The translations under genes and the position numbers were made by a program. Of a stretch of 12,214 nt of DNA, positions 1-7,339 are shown piece after piece. Numbering within the stretch: position 1 is the first letter of the stretch; every line of letters starts with the position of its first letter. Source of the DNA: Alphaproteobacteria bacterium. GTDB lineage: Bacteria; Pseudomonadota; Alphaproteobacteria; UBA8366. The notes below the pieces were generated by a model that ran no database searches, was not told the DNA's origin, and saw nothing but the letters and a program-made list of their open reading frames with translations. The stretch covers positions 1 to 12,214 of the forward strand of contig JAOTYV010000128.1 of the NCBI GenBank assembly GCA_029861675.1. Direction: 5' to 3'.

Positions 1-1033
1 GATGCAACTTGTGCGGGCCTTGGGTTCCCGCTTCGACCCGTTTAAGGCCGTGTTCGATAGCGAAATCAATTGCGCTGTAATAGCAGGCCTCGAAATGCAG
101 AAATTTGAAATCCTGGTCGCAGCCCCAATTGCGCCCGAACAGGGCGTCGCCGCCCCGCAAATTCAGGGCGCCGGCAATGTTCCGGCCGTCCCGCTCGGCC
201 ATCATCAGGACGACATCCTCCACCATTGTTTCTTGCAGAAGATCGAAGAAAGCCCGGGTTAGATACGGATAGCCCCATTTCCGATCATAGGTATCCACGT
301 AAAATCGATGAAAGTCGTCCCAATGATGGGGTTTGATGTCGAGGCCGGTCAGTGCACGTACTGTGATACCAATTTCAGCAACTTTTTGCCGCTCCCGCCG
401 AATCGATTTGCGTTTTCGGCTGGTCAGCGCCGCGAGAAATCCGTCGAAATCCTGATAGTCGCGATTATGCCAGTGGAATTGATGCCCGTGCCGGATGAGA
501 TATCCCATCGAGTGCAGGGTTTGAGCATCCCGTTCGGTGCAGAAGGTGACATGCGCCGACGACACGCCCAGCTGCCGTGTTGCTTCGATGAGGCCGGCTG
601 CCAGGGCTTTCCCGGCATCTGCCGGAGAAAGTGCCGAATCGGGCGTGGACGCCCGAACCAGCAGACGCGGGCCGGTTACGGGGCTGAAAGGGACGGCGCA
701 TTGGAGCTTCGGATAGTAATGACCGCCCGCCCGTTCATACGCATGCGCCCAGCCGTGATCGAAGACGTATTCGCCCTGGGAGTGATTTTTGATATAGGTC
801 GGCAGCGCGCCATAGAGCCGCCCATCGCTGTCTTCGATCGTCAAGTGGTACGGTTGCCAGCCCGATTCGGCCGTCGCCGATCCACTTTCCTCCAGGGCCC
901 GCAGAAAGGCGTGACTGACGAACGGGTTGTATGCGGTCGCTTCGTCACGGGCGCACGCGTCCCATTCCGCCGCTGAAACATCGGCGATCCGTTCGACCAC
1001 CCGGACCGCAATGGCGTCACGTCCATCGGGCAT
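1..1033 (-). CDS. COG3146/DUF482 (FemAB-like) GNAT-fold N-acyltransferase, 3' end missing
   Basis: An open frame runs from an ATG at 1033 to the window edge with no stop, giving 344 residues of a family usually near 380-400. Recognisable family stretches are NPFVSHAFL (37-44), a central YYPKLQCAVPFSPVTGPRLL region (106-125), a basic SRKRKSIRRERQ helix (205-216), KWGYPYLT (252-259), and near the cut end NWGC (302-305) and VEAGTQGPHKL (333-343). These match the proteins annotated as 'GNAT family N-acetyltransferase' or 'peptidogalycan biosynthesis protein' (Pfam FemAB_like). The acceptor and biological role of this family are not established. The start is supported by homology-like sequence soon after it; ribosome-binding sequence is weak (GGGCGGA about 11 nt upstream), and an in-frame TTG lies three codons earlier. 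It lies 83 bp downstream of the RidA-family gene on the same strand, so the two may be cotranscribed. No signal peptide or membrane segment is visible. Confidence 0.88.
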   Translation of the reverse strand, partial: MPDGRDAIAVRVVERIADVSAAEWDACARDEATAYNPFVSHAFLRALEESGSATAESGWQPYHLTIEDSDGRLYGALPTYIKNHSQGEYVFDHGWAHAYERAGGHYYPKLQCAVPFSPVTGPRLLVRASTPDSALSPADAGKALAAGLIEATRQLGVSSAHVTFCTERDAQTLHSMGYLIRHGHQFHWHNRDYQDFDGFLAALTSRKRKSIRRERQKVAEIGITVRALTGLDIKPHHWDDFHRFYVDTYDRKWGYPYLTRAFFDLLQETMVEDVVLMMAERDGRNIAGALNLRGGDALFGRNWGCDQDFKFLHFEACYYSAIDFAIEHGLKRVEAGTQGPHKLH

Positions 1034-1116
1034 CGATTTCAATTTCCGCCCGGCCTACCGCTGACGGTACGGCCGGATTTTATGGTTCGACTCATTCTGC
1101 AACGTGTTTTGACGAA

Positions 1117-1582
1117 CTAGGCAATCTCAATGACCGCATCGATCTCCACCGCGGCGTTGAGCGGCAGGCCGCTGGCGCCGAGGGCGAAGCGCGCGTGCCG
1201 GCCGGCGGTCTCCGAATACGTCGACGATCATATCGGAGGCGCCATTGATGACCTTCGGGTGGTCCGTAAAGTCCGGGACGGCGTTGACGAAACCGCCCAA
1301 TTTTATGATACGGCGGATATTGTCGAGGTCGCCGACCGCCGCTTGCGCCTGAGCAATGATATTGAGGCCGCAAAGCCGCGCCGCGGCAACGCCGTCCTCG
1401 GCCGTCAGATCCGCGCCGATCTTGCCCTGGTGTTGAACTTTTCCGTCCCTGAACGGCAGTTGCCCTGAAATCCAGATCTGATTGCCGGTGATCACGAAGG
1501 GAACGTAGTTGGCGGCGGGCGCGGCGGCCCCGGGCAAGTCGATTCCCAACGCTGACAACCGTTTTTCGATCTTTCCGGCCAT
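1117..1582 (-). CDS. RidA (YjgF/YER057c/UK114) family protein with an apparent +1 frameshift
   Basis: The frame starts at ATG 1582 (MAGKIEKRLS...), with AGGGA 8 nt upstream, and reads as a RidA-family protein through residue 125 (...GASDMIVDVFGD). Then the family sequence moves to another frame: skipping one C at 1207/1208 gives AGRHARFALGASGLPLNAAV and on to EIDAVIEIA with a TAG at 1117-1119, 154 residues in total, the usual length for this subgroup. Without the shift the frame instead ends at 1127 after 27 unrelated residues (151 aa). RidA proteins are small trimeric enamine/imine deaminases that remove reactive 2-aminoacrylate-type intermediates; the arginine that contacts the substrate carboxylate (Arg105 in E. 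coli RidA) aligns with Arg131 of the repaired reading and lies only in the shifted part. The gene is therefore either a sequencing or assembly error or a recently damaged gene. The subgroup differs from archetypal RidA, so the exact substrate is not assigned. It is preceded by the nrdJ terminator and followed by the acyltransferase. Confidence 0.85.
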
Positions 1583-1699
1583 GACGATTGTCCCTTGCAC
1601 CTGTCGCCCACGGATTGCGGGCGGATCGAGCTTATCCCAGGAACGGAGTGCTCGAAAAGCAATCAAATCACCGTTGCCGCCAGTGCCGGCGAAGAAGAA

Positions 1700-1736
1700 C
1701 AAAAAAAAGAGGGGGGTGGTTTAAAACCACCCCCCC
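1700..1736 (-). terminator. Rho-independent terminator of nrdJ
   Basis: Read on the minus strand, a perfect 12-bp inverted repeat (arms 1724-1735 and 1711-1722; practically a 9-bp G/C-rich stem with a TTTAAAA-type loop) is followed by TC and eight Ts (1708-1701). It begins about 38 nt after the nrdJ stop codon. The T run is on one side only, so it should work for minus-strand transcripts leaving nrdJ and not in the other direction. It implies that the RidA gene has its own promoter between 1583 and 1700, where I see no clear -35/-10 pair, or relies on readthrough. Confidence 0.9.
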
Positions 1737-1774
1737 AGTTCACAGGGAGCACCGTGCCAGAGTGGGGTCTTCCG

Positions 1775-4700
1775 TTACGAACACCCGCTGGTAGCGCCAC
1801 AAGTGACGCATTTCAGACAGGTTCCGTTGCGGACGAGGGTGAAGTTGCCGCACTCGGCACACGCATCACCTTCGTACCCCTGGGCCTTGGCCACGCGGAT
1901 CCGGTCTAGTGTGGGAGTGACCGTCGCAGTAACCGAAGCCCCTACCGCAACGGTCGAAACCGATGCGGCAGCCGCGGCGACCACCTGGCTCTCCGAAGAG
2001 CTGGTCGCCACGTTCGTGTCGGCGATTTGGGCGTTTGTCTTGCCCGCACCACCGGAAAAAACTAGCAATTTGGATGAACGCACATAGCCGTTGCTGGCCA
2101 GCCGTTGCAGGGCGGCGAGCGTTTCGGCGGGCGGTTCGGGTAAATCGCCTTCATTTACACCTGTGCCCAGGCTGTCCGGCAGCATGTCGGACGGCTGCGC
2201 GTGGGCCAGGTCTTCTCGCGCGAGGTAACTGATCGCAACCTCACGGAATATATAGTCCAACACGGAGGTGGACATTTTGATCGCTTCGTTGCCTTCCACG
2301 ATGCCGGATGGCTCGAACCGCGTGAAGGTGAACGCCTCGACATATTCGTCCAGCGGAACGCCGTATTGCAGGCCGATCGAGATCGCGATCGCGAAATTGT
2401 TCATCAAGCTTCGGAAGGCCGCGCCTTCCTTGTGCATGTCGATGAAAATCTCGCCCAGCGAACCGTCTTCGTATTCGCCGGTCCGCAAATAGACCTTGTG
2501 GCCGCCGACGATTGCCTTTTGCGTGTATCCCTTGCGCCGATGGGGCAGCTTCCGGCGCATGGTCCGCTGCTCGATAATCCGCTCGACAATTTTTTCGGCG
2601 AGTTTTGGCGCGGCGGCGTATGCCGTGTTCGAGTCGCTGATTTCCTCGAGAAGATCATCGTCGTCGAGCACCACCGTTTGCAGCGGCTGACTGAGTTTCG
2701 AGCCGTCGCGATAGAGCGCGTTCGCCTTGATGCCGAGGCTCCAAGACAACCGGTAGGCCGCCTTGCACTCGTCGATGGCGGCGTCGTTCGGCATGTTAAT
2801 GGTCTTCGAAATCGCGCCGGTGATGAAGGGCTGCGCCGCCGCCATCATCCGGATATGGCTCTCCGTCGACAGGTACCGTTTGCCGATGCGGCCGCAGGCG
2901 TTGGCGCAATCGAAGATCGGCAAGTGGGCTTCGTCGAGATGGGGCGCGCGTTCGAGTGTCATGGCGCCGCAGCAATAGGTGTTGGCCTGGGCGATTGCTT
3001 CTTGTGAGAAGCCCAGCGCCTGCAACATATCGAACGACGGTTCGTCGAGGCTTGCGGCGTCCAACCCAAGCGTTTCCGTGCAGAATTCCTCGCCCAACGA
3101 CCACTTGTTGAACGCGAATTTAATATCGAAACAACTGGCGAGATTGTTTTCGACGGCGGCCAGTTTTTCTTTCGTAAAGCCCTTGGCCTTCAGTGCGGTG
3201 TGATCGATCCCCGGGGCTTCCGCAAGCGTGCCGTGGCCGACCGCATAATCGACGATTTCCTCGATCTGGTTCGCATCGTACCCGAGTCGCTGCAGCGCCT
3301 CCGGGACGGTGCGGTTGATAATCTTGAAGTATCCCCCGCCGGCCAGTTTCTTGAACTTGACCAAGGCGAAGTCCGGCTCGACGCCCGTCGTGTCGCAATC
3401 CATGACCAGGGCGATGGTGCCAGTCGGGGCAATTACCGTGGTTTGGGCATTGCGGAAGCCGTGCTGACGGCCCAATTCGTAGGCCTTGTCCCAGGCCGCC
3501 GCCGCCGCGTCGGCGACCGCCGTTTCGGGGCAATTCTTATAATCGAGCGCAACCGGCAGAACCGAGAGATCTTCATAGCCGTCGGCCTTGCCCTTAGCGG
3601 CGCGCCGATGGTTCCGTATCACGCGAAGCATGCTCTTGGCGTTTTTCTTGTGTCCGGGGAACGCCCCCAATTCCGCCGCCATTTCCGCGGAGGTCGCATA
3701 GGCGGTGCCGGTCATCAAAGCCGTAATGGCCGCGCAGAGCGCCCGGCCTTCCGCGCTGTCGTAGGACAGTGCCGACGCCATCAGCAACCCGCCGATATTG
3801 GCATAGCCTAGACCCAAGGTGCGATATTCATAGGACAACTGGGCAATCTTCTGCGACGGGTATTGCGCCATCAGAACCGCGATTTCGAGCGTGATGGTCC
3901 ACAGCCGCACCGCATGCTCGAACGCCGCGATGTCGAATTCGCCCGAGTCCAGGCGGAAATTCATCAAATTAATCGAGGCGAGATTGCAGGCCGTATCGTC
4001 CAAAAACATATATTCGGAGCACGGGTTGGACGCGTTGATGCGGCCCGATGCGGCACAAGTATGCCAATCGTTGATCGTCGTATCGAATTGCACGCCCGGA
4101 TCCGCGCAGGACCAGGCGGCTTCGCCGATTTGATCCCACAAGGCGCGCGCCTTGACGGTCTTCGCTACCGCGCCGTCCGTGCGTTGGATCAGCGGCCAAT
4201 CCGCGTCCGCGTCCACCGCGTCGATGAAATCGTCGGTAATCCGGATCGAGTTGTTCGAGTTCTGCCCCGACACCGTGAAATAGGCTTCCGAGTCCCAATC
4301 CGTGTCATAGGTCTTGAAGTCGATTTCGGTGACGCCTTGGCGGGCGTATTGCAGGACCCGCTGAATATAGTTCTCCGGCACCATCGCCTTACGGGCGGCG
4401 ACGACGGCCTTTTTCAGGACGGTGTTCTGTTTCGGATCGAACCGGCCCTCGCCATCGTCGTCGTTTGCGCCGCAGGCATGCAGCACCGCGTTGAGATGAA
4501 GGTTGCAGACCTTCGATCCGGTCACCAGCGCAGCGACTTTCTGTTCCTCGACGTTCTTCCAATTGATGAACGCTTCCACGTCCGGATGGTCGATGTCGAG
4601 GCAGACCATTTTCGCCGCTCGGCGCGTGGTTCCGCCCGATTTGATCGCGCCCGCCGCCCGGTCGCCGATCTTCAGAAAGCTCATCAGGCCGGAAGAACGG

Positions 4701-5446
4701 CCGCCGCCGGACAGTGGCTCGTTTTCGCCGCGGAGCGACGAGAAGTTGCTGCCCGTGCCGGATCCGTACTTAAAGAGACGCGCTTCACGCACCCAGAGGT
4801 CCATGATGCCGCCCTCGTTCACCAAATCGTCTTCGATCGACTGGATGAAACAGGCGTGCGGCTGCGGATGTTCATATGCCGACTCGGAGGCGGTTAGCTG
4901 TCCGCTCTGAAAATCAACGTAGAAATGGCCTTGTCCCGGGCCGTCGATTCCATAGGCCCAGTGCAGGCCCGTGTTGAACCACTGCGGCGAGTTGGGGGCC
5001 GCCATTTGATGGGCGACCATATATCGCATCTCGTCGTAGTAGACTTTGGCGTCTTGTTCGGAGTCGAAGTAGCCGCCCTTCCAACCCCAATAGGTCCAGG
5101 TGCCGGCCAATCGGTCGAACACCTGTGTGGCGCGCATTTCGCTGCCAAAGCGTTCGTCTTCCGGCAGTTCTGCCAATGCCTTTTCGTCTGGAACCTGCCG
5201 TTGCAGCCACGCGGGAACGCCCTTTTCCCGGACCCGGCGCAGGCATTTCGGTACGCCGGCCTTGCGGAAATATTTCTGCGCCAGTACGTCGCAGGCGACC
5301 TGACTCCAGCTCTTGGGAACCTCGATATCGTCCAGCTTGAAAACGACCGACCCATCCGGGTTGCGGATTTCGCAGTCGGTGCTGCGGAAATCGATGTCCG
5401 CGTATGGCGACCCCAGCCTTTTTGTGAAGCGTCTTTCTATGCGCAT
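1775..5446 (-). CDS. nrdJ: Vitamin B12-dependent (class II) ribonucleotide reductase
   Basis: A 1,223-residue protein that reduces ribonucleotides to deoxyribonucleotides using adenosylcobalamin to make the thiyl radical, so it needs neither oxygen nor a small subunit. Visible order: class II N-terminal region (about 1-120); catalytic barrel with first redox cysteine in QPHACF (Cys199), radical site NPCSE (Asn474, Cys476, Glu478), second redox cysteine in ACNLASINL (Cys488), and phosphate loop PTGTIAL (674-680); a TSCPD-type domain (about 967-1075); an Ala/Ser/Thr/Val-rich linker (about 1095-1190); and a C-terminal tail with CAEC, CLKC, VTC and a final GCS, probably the redox or zinc-binding tail that re-reduces the active site. 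No ATP-cone is evident at the N terminus. All key residues are present, and length is normal for the alphaproteobacterial form. Start ATG 5446 has GGGAG 9 nt upstream. A terminator follows, and NrdR-box-like sites lie 225-271 bp upstream, so it is likely a single-gene transcript under NrdR. Confidence 0.98.
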   Translation of the reverse strand: MRIERRFTKRLGSPYADIDFRSTDCEIRNPDGSVVFKLDDIEVPKSWSQVACDVLAQKYFRKAGVPKCLRRVREKGVPAWLQRQVPDEKALAELPEDERFGSEMRATQVFDRLAGTWTYWGWKGGYFDSEQDAKVYYDEMRYMVAHQMAAPNSPQWFNTGLHWAYGIDGPGQGHFYVDFQSGQLTASESAYEHPQPHACFIQSIEDDLVNEGGIMDLWVREARLFKYGSGTGSNFSSLRGENEPLSGGGRSSGLMSFLKIGDRAAGAIKSGGTTRRAAKMVCLDIDHPDVEAFINWKNVEEQKVAALVTGSKVCNLHLNAVLHACGANDDDGEGRFDPKQNTVLKKAVVAARKAMVPENYIQRVLQYARQGVTEIDFKTYDTDWDSEAYFTVSGQNSNNSIRITDDFIDAVDADADWPLIQRTDGAVAKTVKARALWDQIGEAAWSCADPGVQFDTTINDWHTCAASGRINASNPCSEYMFLDDTACNLASINLMNFRLDSGEFDIAAFEHAVRLWTITLEIAVLMAQYPSQKIAQLSYEYRTLGLGYANIGGLLMASALSYDSAEGRALCAAITALMTGTAYATSAEMAAELGAFPGHKKNAKSMLRVIRNHRRAAKGKADGYEDLSVLPVALDYKNCPETAVADAAAAAWDKAYELGRQHGFRNAQTTVIAPTGTIALVMDCDTTGVEPDFALVKFKKLAGGGYFKIINRTVPEALQRLGYDANQIEEIVDYAVGHGTLAEAPGIDHTALKAKGFTKEKLAAVENNLASCFDIKFAFNKWSLGEEFCTETLGLDAASLDEPSFDMLQALGFSQEAIAQANTYCCGAMTLERAPHLDEAHLPIFDCANACGRIGKRYLSTESHIRMMAAAQPFITGAISKTINMPNDAAIDECKAAYRLSWSLGIKANALYRDGSKLSQPLQTVVLDDDDLLEEISDSNTAYAAAPKLAEKIVERIIEQRTMRRKLPHRRKGYTQKAIVGGHKVYLRTGEYEDGSLGEIFIDMHKEGAAFRSLMNNFAIAISIGLQYGVPLDEYVEAFTFTRFEPSGIVEGNEAIKMSTSVLDYIFREVAISYLAREDLAHAQPSDMLPDSLGTGVNEGDLPEPPAETLAALQRLASNGYVRSSKLLVFSGGAGKTNAQIADTNVATSSSESQVVAAAAASVSTVAVGASVTATVTPTLDRIRVAKAQGYEGDACAECGNFTLVRNGTCLKCVTCGATSGCS

Positions 5447-5460
5447 CCGCGCAATCTCCC

Positions 5461-5530
5461 GAATCTCGTGTCGTGCCCGGCTGAAGCGTTGCCGGCCCCC
5501 ACCAATTTTCCGTGCGGGAATCTCGTGTCG
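5461..5530. repeat. 13-bp direct repeat GAATCTCGTGTCG in the nrdJ leader
   Basis: Exact copies lie at 5461-5473 and 5518-5530, 57 bp apart; the flanking bases do not match, so the unit is exactly 13 bp. On the nrdJ sense strand each reads CGACACGAGATTC, the nearer copy ending one base before the GGGAG ribosome-binding sequence overlap region. Between them sits a small CCGGC/GCCGG inverted repeat (about 5478-5495). The meaning is unknown: it could be a protein-binding pair, part of a folded leader, or chance. Confidence 0.6.
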
Positions 5531-5670
5531 CCAAGCTGATTCACAGTGTTGATGACCCCCGACTTCCGCGCCCCCAAGATGTCACGGTTGTTTCAGCGCA
5601 ACGCCGAAATCTACCAGTGACCCCTACATCTAGCGGGCAGGGGGATGTAAGCCACAGATTATTGAAGATT

Positions 5671-5717
5671 GCAATATATTTTGTGTCTAATAGTATTCCC
5701 GACACAATATTTAGCGA
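5671..5717. promoter_or_regulatory. Tandem NrdR-box-like operator upstream of nrdJ
   Basis: Two 16-bp sites, GCAATATATTTTGTGT (5671-5686) and ACACAATATTTAGCGA (5702-5717), each match the palindromic NrdR-box pattern ACACwATATATwGTGT (from memory) at 13 of 16 positions, the first best read on the minus strand. Their starts are 31 bp apart with a 15-bp spacer. Known NrdR box pairs sit about three helical turns apart, so both boxes face the same side of the DNA. NrdR is an ATP-cone/zinc-ribbon repressor of ribonucleotide reductase genes that responds to dATP/ATP. The location in front of nrdJ supports the call. The pair is 225-271 bp from the nrdJ start, farther than usual, and 180 bp from NDUFA12, so which promoter it overlaps is not settled. 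nrdR itself is not in the window. Confidence 0.75.
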
Positions 5718-5833
5718 GAACAAGGTCTTCGCTGAACTTGACGAGGGTGGGCCTTGATTTAACTGTTGGTTTGCTGAAATTCGCCGTGTCGAGGCGTGGA
5801 CAATGCGCTTCGGGAGTCGGGAAGCGTTGTTCT

Positions 5834-5850
5834 GGACGCCGATGGCGTCC
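5834..5850. repeat. 7-bp perfect hairpin in the NDUFA12 leader
   Basis: GGACGCC (5834-5840), loop GAT, GGCGTCC (5844-5850) forms a stable stem 47 bp before the NDUFA12 start codon. No T run follows on either strand, so it is not an intrinsic terminator. It may be a leader structure or simply a chance palindrome in GC-rich DNA. Confidence 0.5.
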
Positions 5851-5897
5851 GGTGCCATATTCCGGGCGGTTACGGAAGCGGGGTGTATGGAGAAGCC

Positions 5898-6257
5898 ATG
5901 ACCACCATGGTCACGCGGGTGATGACCTGGCTGCAAGGCGTGCGGGTAGGGCGGGATTCATTCGGAAACCGTTATTTTCAGGAACGTGCGAAGCCGACAG
6001 GCCGCCGCCGTCGCCGCTGGGTCATCTATTCGCGGGACGATGACGCGAGCCAGGTGCCGCCGGCTTGGCACGCGTGGCTGCACTACACCGCGGCGGAGCC
6101 TCCGGGCGACTCGGCGAAAGATATGCGGCCGTGGCAAAAGGATCATCTGCCCAACCAGACCGGCACGACTCAGGCCTATCGCCCGCCCGGGCACACCTTA
6201 TCCGGGGGCCGTCGTGCAAAAGCGACCGGAGACTACGAGCCGTGGACTCCAAACTAA
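5898..6257 (+). CDS. NADH:ubiquinone oxidoreductase subunit NDUFA12 (B17.2-like)
   Basis: A 119-residue accessory subunit of respiratory complex I, found in Alphaproteobacteria and mitochondria but not in E. coli; in mitochondria it packs against the peripheral arm and aids assembly. Family signatures: VGRDSFGNRYFQ (17-28), RRRRWVIYS (37-45), ASQVPPAWHAWLHYT (50-64), RPWQKDHLPNQTGT (77-90), AYRPPGH (93-99), and the terminal GGRRAKATGDYEPWTP (103-118). Length is normal. The ATG at 5898 has GGAG 5 nt upstream; a second ATG at 5907 is possible, and the upstream in-frame extension to 5796 lacks family similarity. The soluble basic protein has no signal peptide or membrane segment. It heads a tight plus-strand run with mlaD and DUF2155 genes, a neighbourhood I recall from other alphaproteobacteria, although no shared function between these genes is known. 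Confidence 0.95.
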   Translation: MTTMVTRVMTWLQGVRVGRDSFGNRYFQERAKPTGRRRRRWVIYSRDDDASQVPPAWHAWLHYTAAEPPGDSAKDMRPWQKDHLPNQTGTTQAYRPPGHTLSGGRRAKATGDYEPWTPN

Positions 6258-6274
6258 CGAATGTCACCGCCGTC

Positions 6275-6847
6275 ATGAGCAAGCAAACGCTGCACGCCCT
6301 GGTCGGCGCCGTCATCGTGGTCCTCGGCGTCGTCGCAATCATCGTCAGCCAATCCGGCGGCCGGGGGACGTCTTCCGGCGGCTATGAGCTTATCGGACAA
6401 TTCGGCGCAACCGACGGGGTTGCGGTCGGCACGAAGGTGTTGCTGGTCGGCATCCAAATCGGTGAGGTGACGCGGCAGTTTTATGACCGGGAGTCGCAGC
6501 GCGCCGTCCTGCATTTCACCATTCGGTCGGGGATGGAAATTCCGATCGATAGTGTCGCGTTGATCGTCAGCGATGGCATGCTCGGCGGCAAATACATCAA
6601 GATCCAGCCGGGCGGCGAATTGGAAATGATGCGTGCCGGCGAGACCTTTGAATATGTCCAGGATTCGATCGTCTTCGAGGAAATACTCGAAAAAGTAATT
6701 CTCAACGCGGAACGGCGGCGCGGCGGCGCCAAGACGCCGGAGCCCGCGAAACGATCGCCCAACGAGGCGCGCTTGCAGGAGAAGTTGGAAAAACTGGGCG
6801 GAGCGGGGCGCGTTACCGGGTCCGCGGAGGATTTAAGAGGCCTATGA
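6275..6847 (+). CDS. mlaD: MlaD-family MCE protein, first copy
   Basis: A 190-residue protein with one N-terminal membrane anchor (about 8-25) and a single MCE domain (about 37-113), the architecture of MlaD. MlaD is the periplasmic lipid-binding hexamer of the MlaFEDB inner-membrane transporter, which moves phospholipids between the membranes. Motifs are DGVAVGTKVLLVGIQIGEV (47-65) and DGMLGGKYIKIQPGG (100-114), followed by the conserved amphipathic segment SIVFEEILEKVI (131-142) and a charged tail (146-190) with possible coiled-coil character that the second copy lacks. The chosen ATG 6275 places the anchor at the same distance as in the next gene, but it has no ribosome-binding sequence; a GTG at 6242, with GGAG 10 nt upstream and overlapping the end of NDUFA12, is a credible alternative adding 11 residues. 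No mlaE, mlaF or mlaB partner is in the window. Confidence 0.92.
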   Translation: MSKQTLHALVGAVIVVLGVVAIIVSQSGGRGTSSGGYELIGQFGATDGVAVGTKVLLVGIQIGEVTRQFYDRESQRAVLHFTIRSGMEIPIDSVALIVSDGMLGGKYIKIQPGGELEMMRAGETFEYVQDSIVFEEILEKVILNAERRRGGAKTPEPAKRSPNEARLQEKLEKLGGAGRVTGSAEDLRGL

Positions 6848-7305
6848 AACGCAATATCATCGAAACGGGACTGGGGGCGATCGTCATAATGGTCGCGCTA
6901 TCGTTCCTGGTATTCTCCTACAGCCTCAGTGATCTCCGTCCGGCGCAGGGCTACGACCTGATCGCCAAGTTTAACGCCATTGACGGGTTGGCGGTCGGCA
7001 GCGATGTTCGAATCGCCGGTGTCAAGGTTGGCACGGTGGTCGATCAGACGATCGACCAGAAGGAGTTCCGGGCGATTGTGACGATGAAGATCATGCCGGA
7101 CGTAAAGCTTGCGAAGGATTCCGTCGTGCGCATTTCCAGCGCCGGATTGCTCGGTGGGAAATACATCAAGCTCGAACCCGGCGGGGCGACCGAGGTCTTG
7201 AGCGAAGGCGGTGAGCTGACGAACACCAAGGACGTGATTTCGATGGAAGAGTTGCTTGGCAAGGTGATCTTTCTTGTGACTGGCGAAGAGGGGGAAAAAA
7301 ATTAA
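6844..7305 (+). CDS. mlaD: MlaD-family MCE protein, second copy
   Basis: A 153-residue second MlaD-type protein. The start ATG overlaps the stop of the first copy (ATGA at 6844-6847), with AGAGG 3-4 nt upstream, so the two are translationally coupled and probably made in similar amounts. A membrane anchor (about 9-27) is followed by an MCE domain (about 37-113) with DGLAVGSDVRIAGVKVGTV (47-65), SAGLLGGKYIKLEPGG (99-114) and the helix ISMEELLGKVIFLV (132-145). Its core aligns with the first copy without gaps, but identity is moderate, so the duplication is old. It is slightly shorter than E. coli MlaD (183 aa) and ends soon after the helix. The pair could form mixed hexamers or stacked rings, which is inference. 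Confidence 0.93.
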   Translation: MKRNIIETGLGAIVIMVALSFLVFSYSLSDLRPAQGYDLIAKFNAIDGLAVGSDVRIAGVKVGTVVDQTIDQKEFRAIVTMKIMPDVKLAKDSVVRISSAGLLGGKYIKLEPGGATEVLSEGGELTNTKDVISMEELLGKVIFLVTGEEGEKN

Positions 7306-7339
7306 CGCATTCTCCGGCCCGCGGCAGGCAATCGGCGGA

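Larger units (their letters stand above)
5447..5897. other. 451-bp divergent intergenic region between nrdJ and NDUFA12
   Basis: No convincing gene is seen here on either strand. The AT-rich centre (about 5655-5765) stands out from its GC-rich flanks and holds the paired NrdR-like boxes; promoters for both directions probably lie there. If nrdJ is transcribed from this centre, its leader is about 200 nt long and contains the 13-bp direct repeat at 5461/5518. On the plus side a TTGACG at about 5737 could be a -35 element, but the following -10 is poor, so no promoter is called. A 7-bp hairpin lies at 5834-5850. The NDUFA12 reading frame stays open back to 5796, but the extra 34 codons do not resemble the family and are treated as untranslated leader. 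Confidence 0.6.

Noticed and set aside
1775..2060. Low-complexity Ala/Ser/Thr/Val segment near the nrdJ 3' end as a possible repeat or insertion
   Set aside because: It stays in frame, and a variable linker before the cysteine-rich tail is common in this enzyme family; no nucleotide repeat unit is evident.
3863..4897. 344-codon plus-strand open frame within nrdJ, and a similar one at 2201-3007
   Set aside because: Both are antisense to conserved catalytic or TSCPD segments of nrdJ and have no protein family features.
5447..5640. Possible cobalamin riboswitch in the nrdJ leader (GGAAAATTGGTGGGGGCC on the minus strand)
   Set aside because: It partly recalls the GGGAA...GGTG core, but no B12 box (AGCCAGGAGACC-like) or GCCACTG partner is found in the right order. 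A B12-repressed switch on a B12-requiring enzyme would also make little sense. An Rfam search for RF00174 would settle it.
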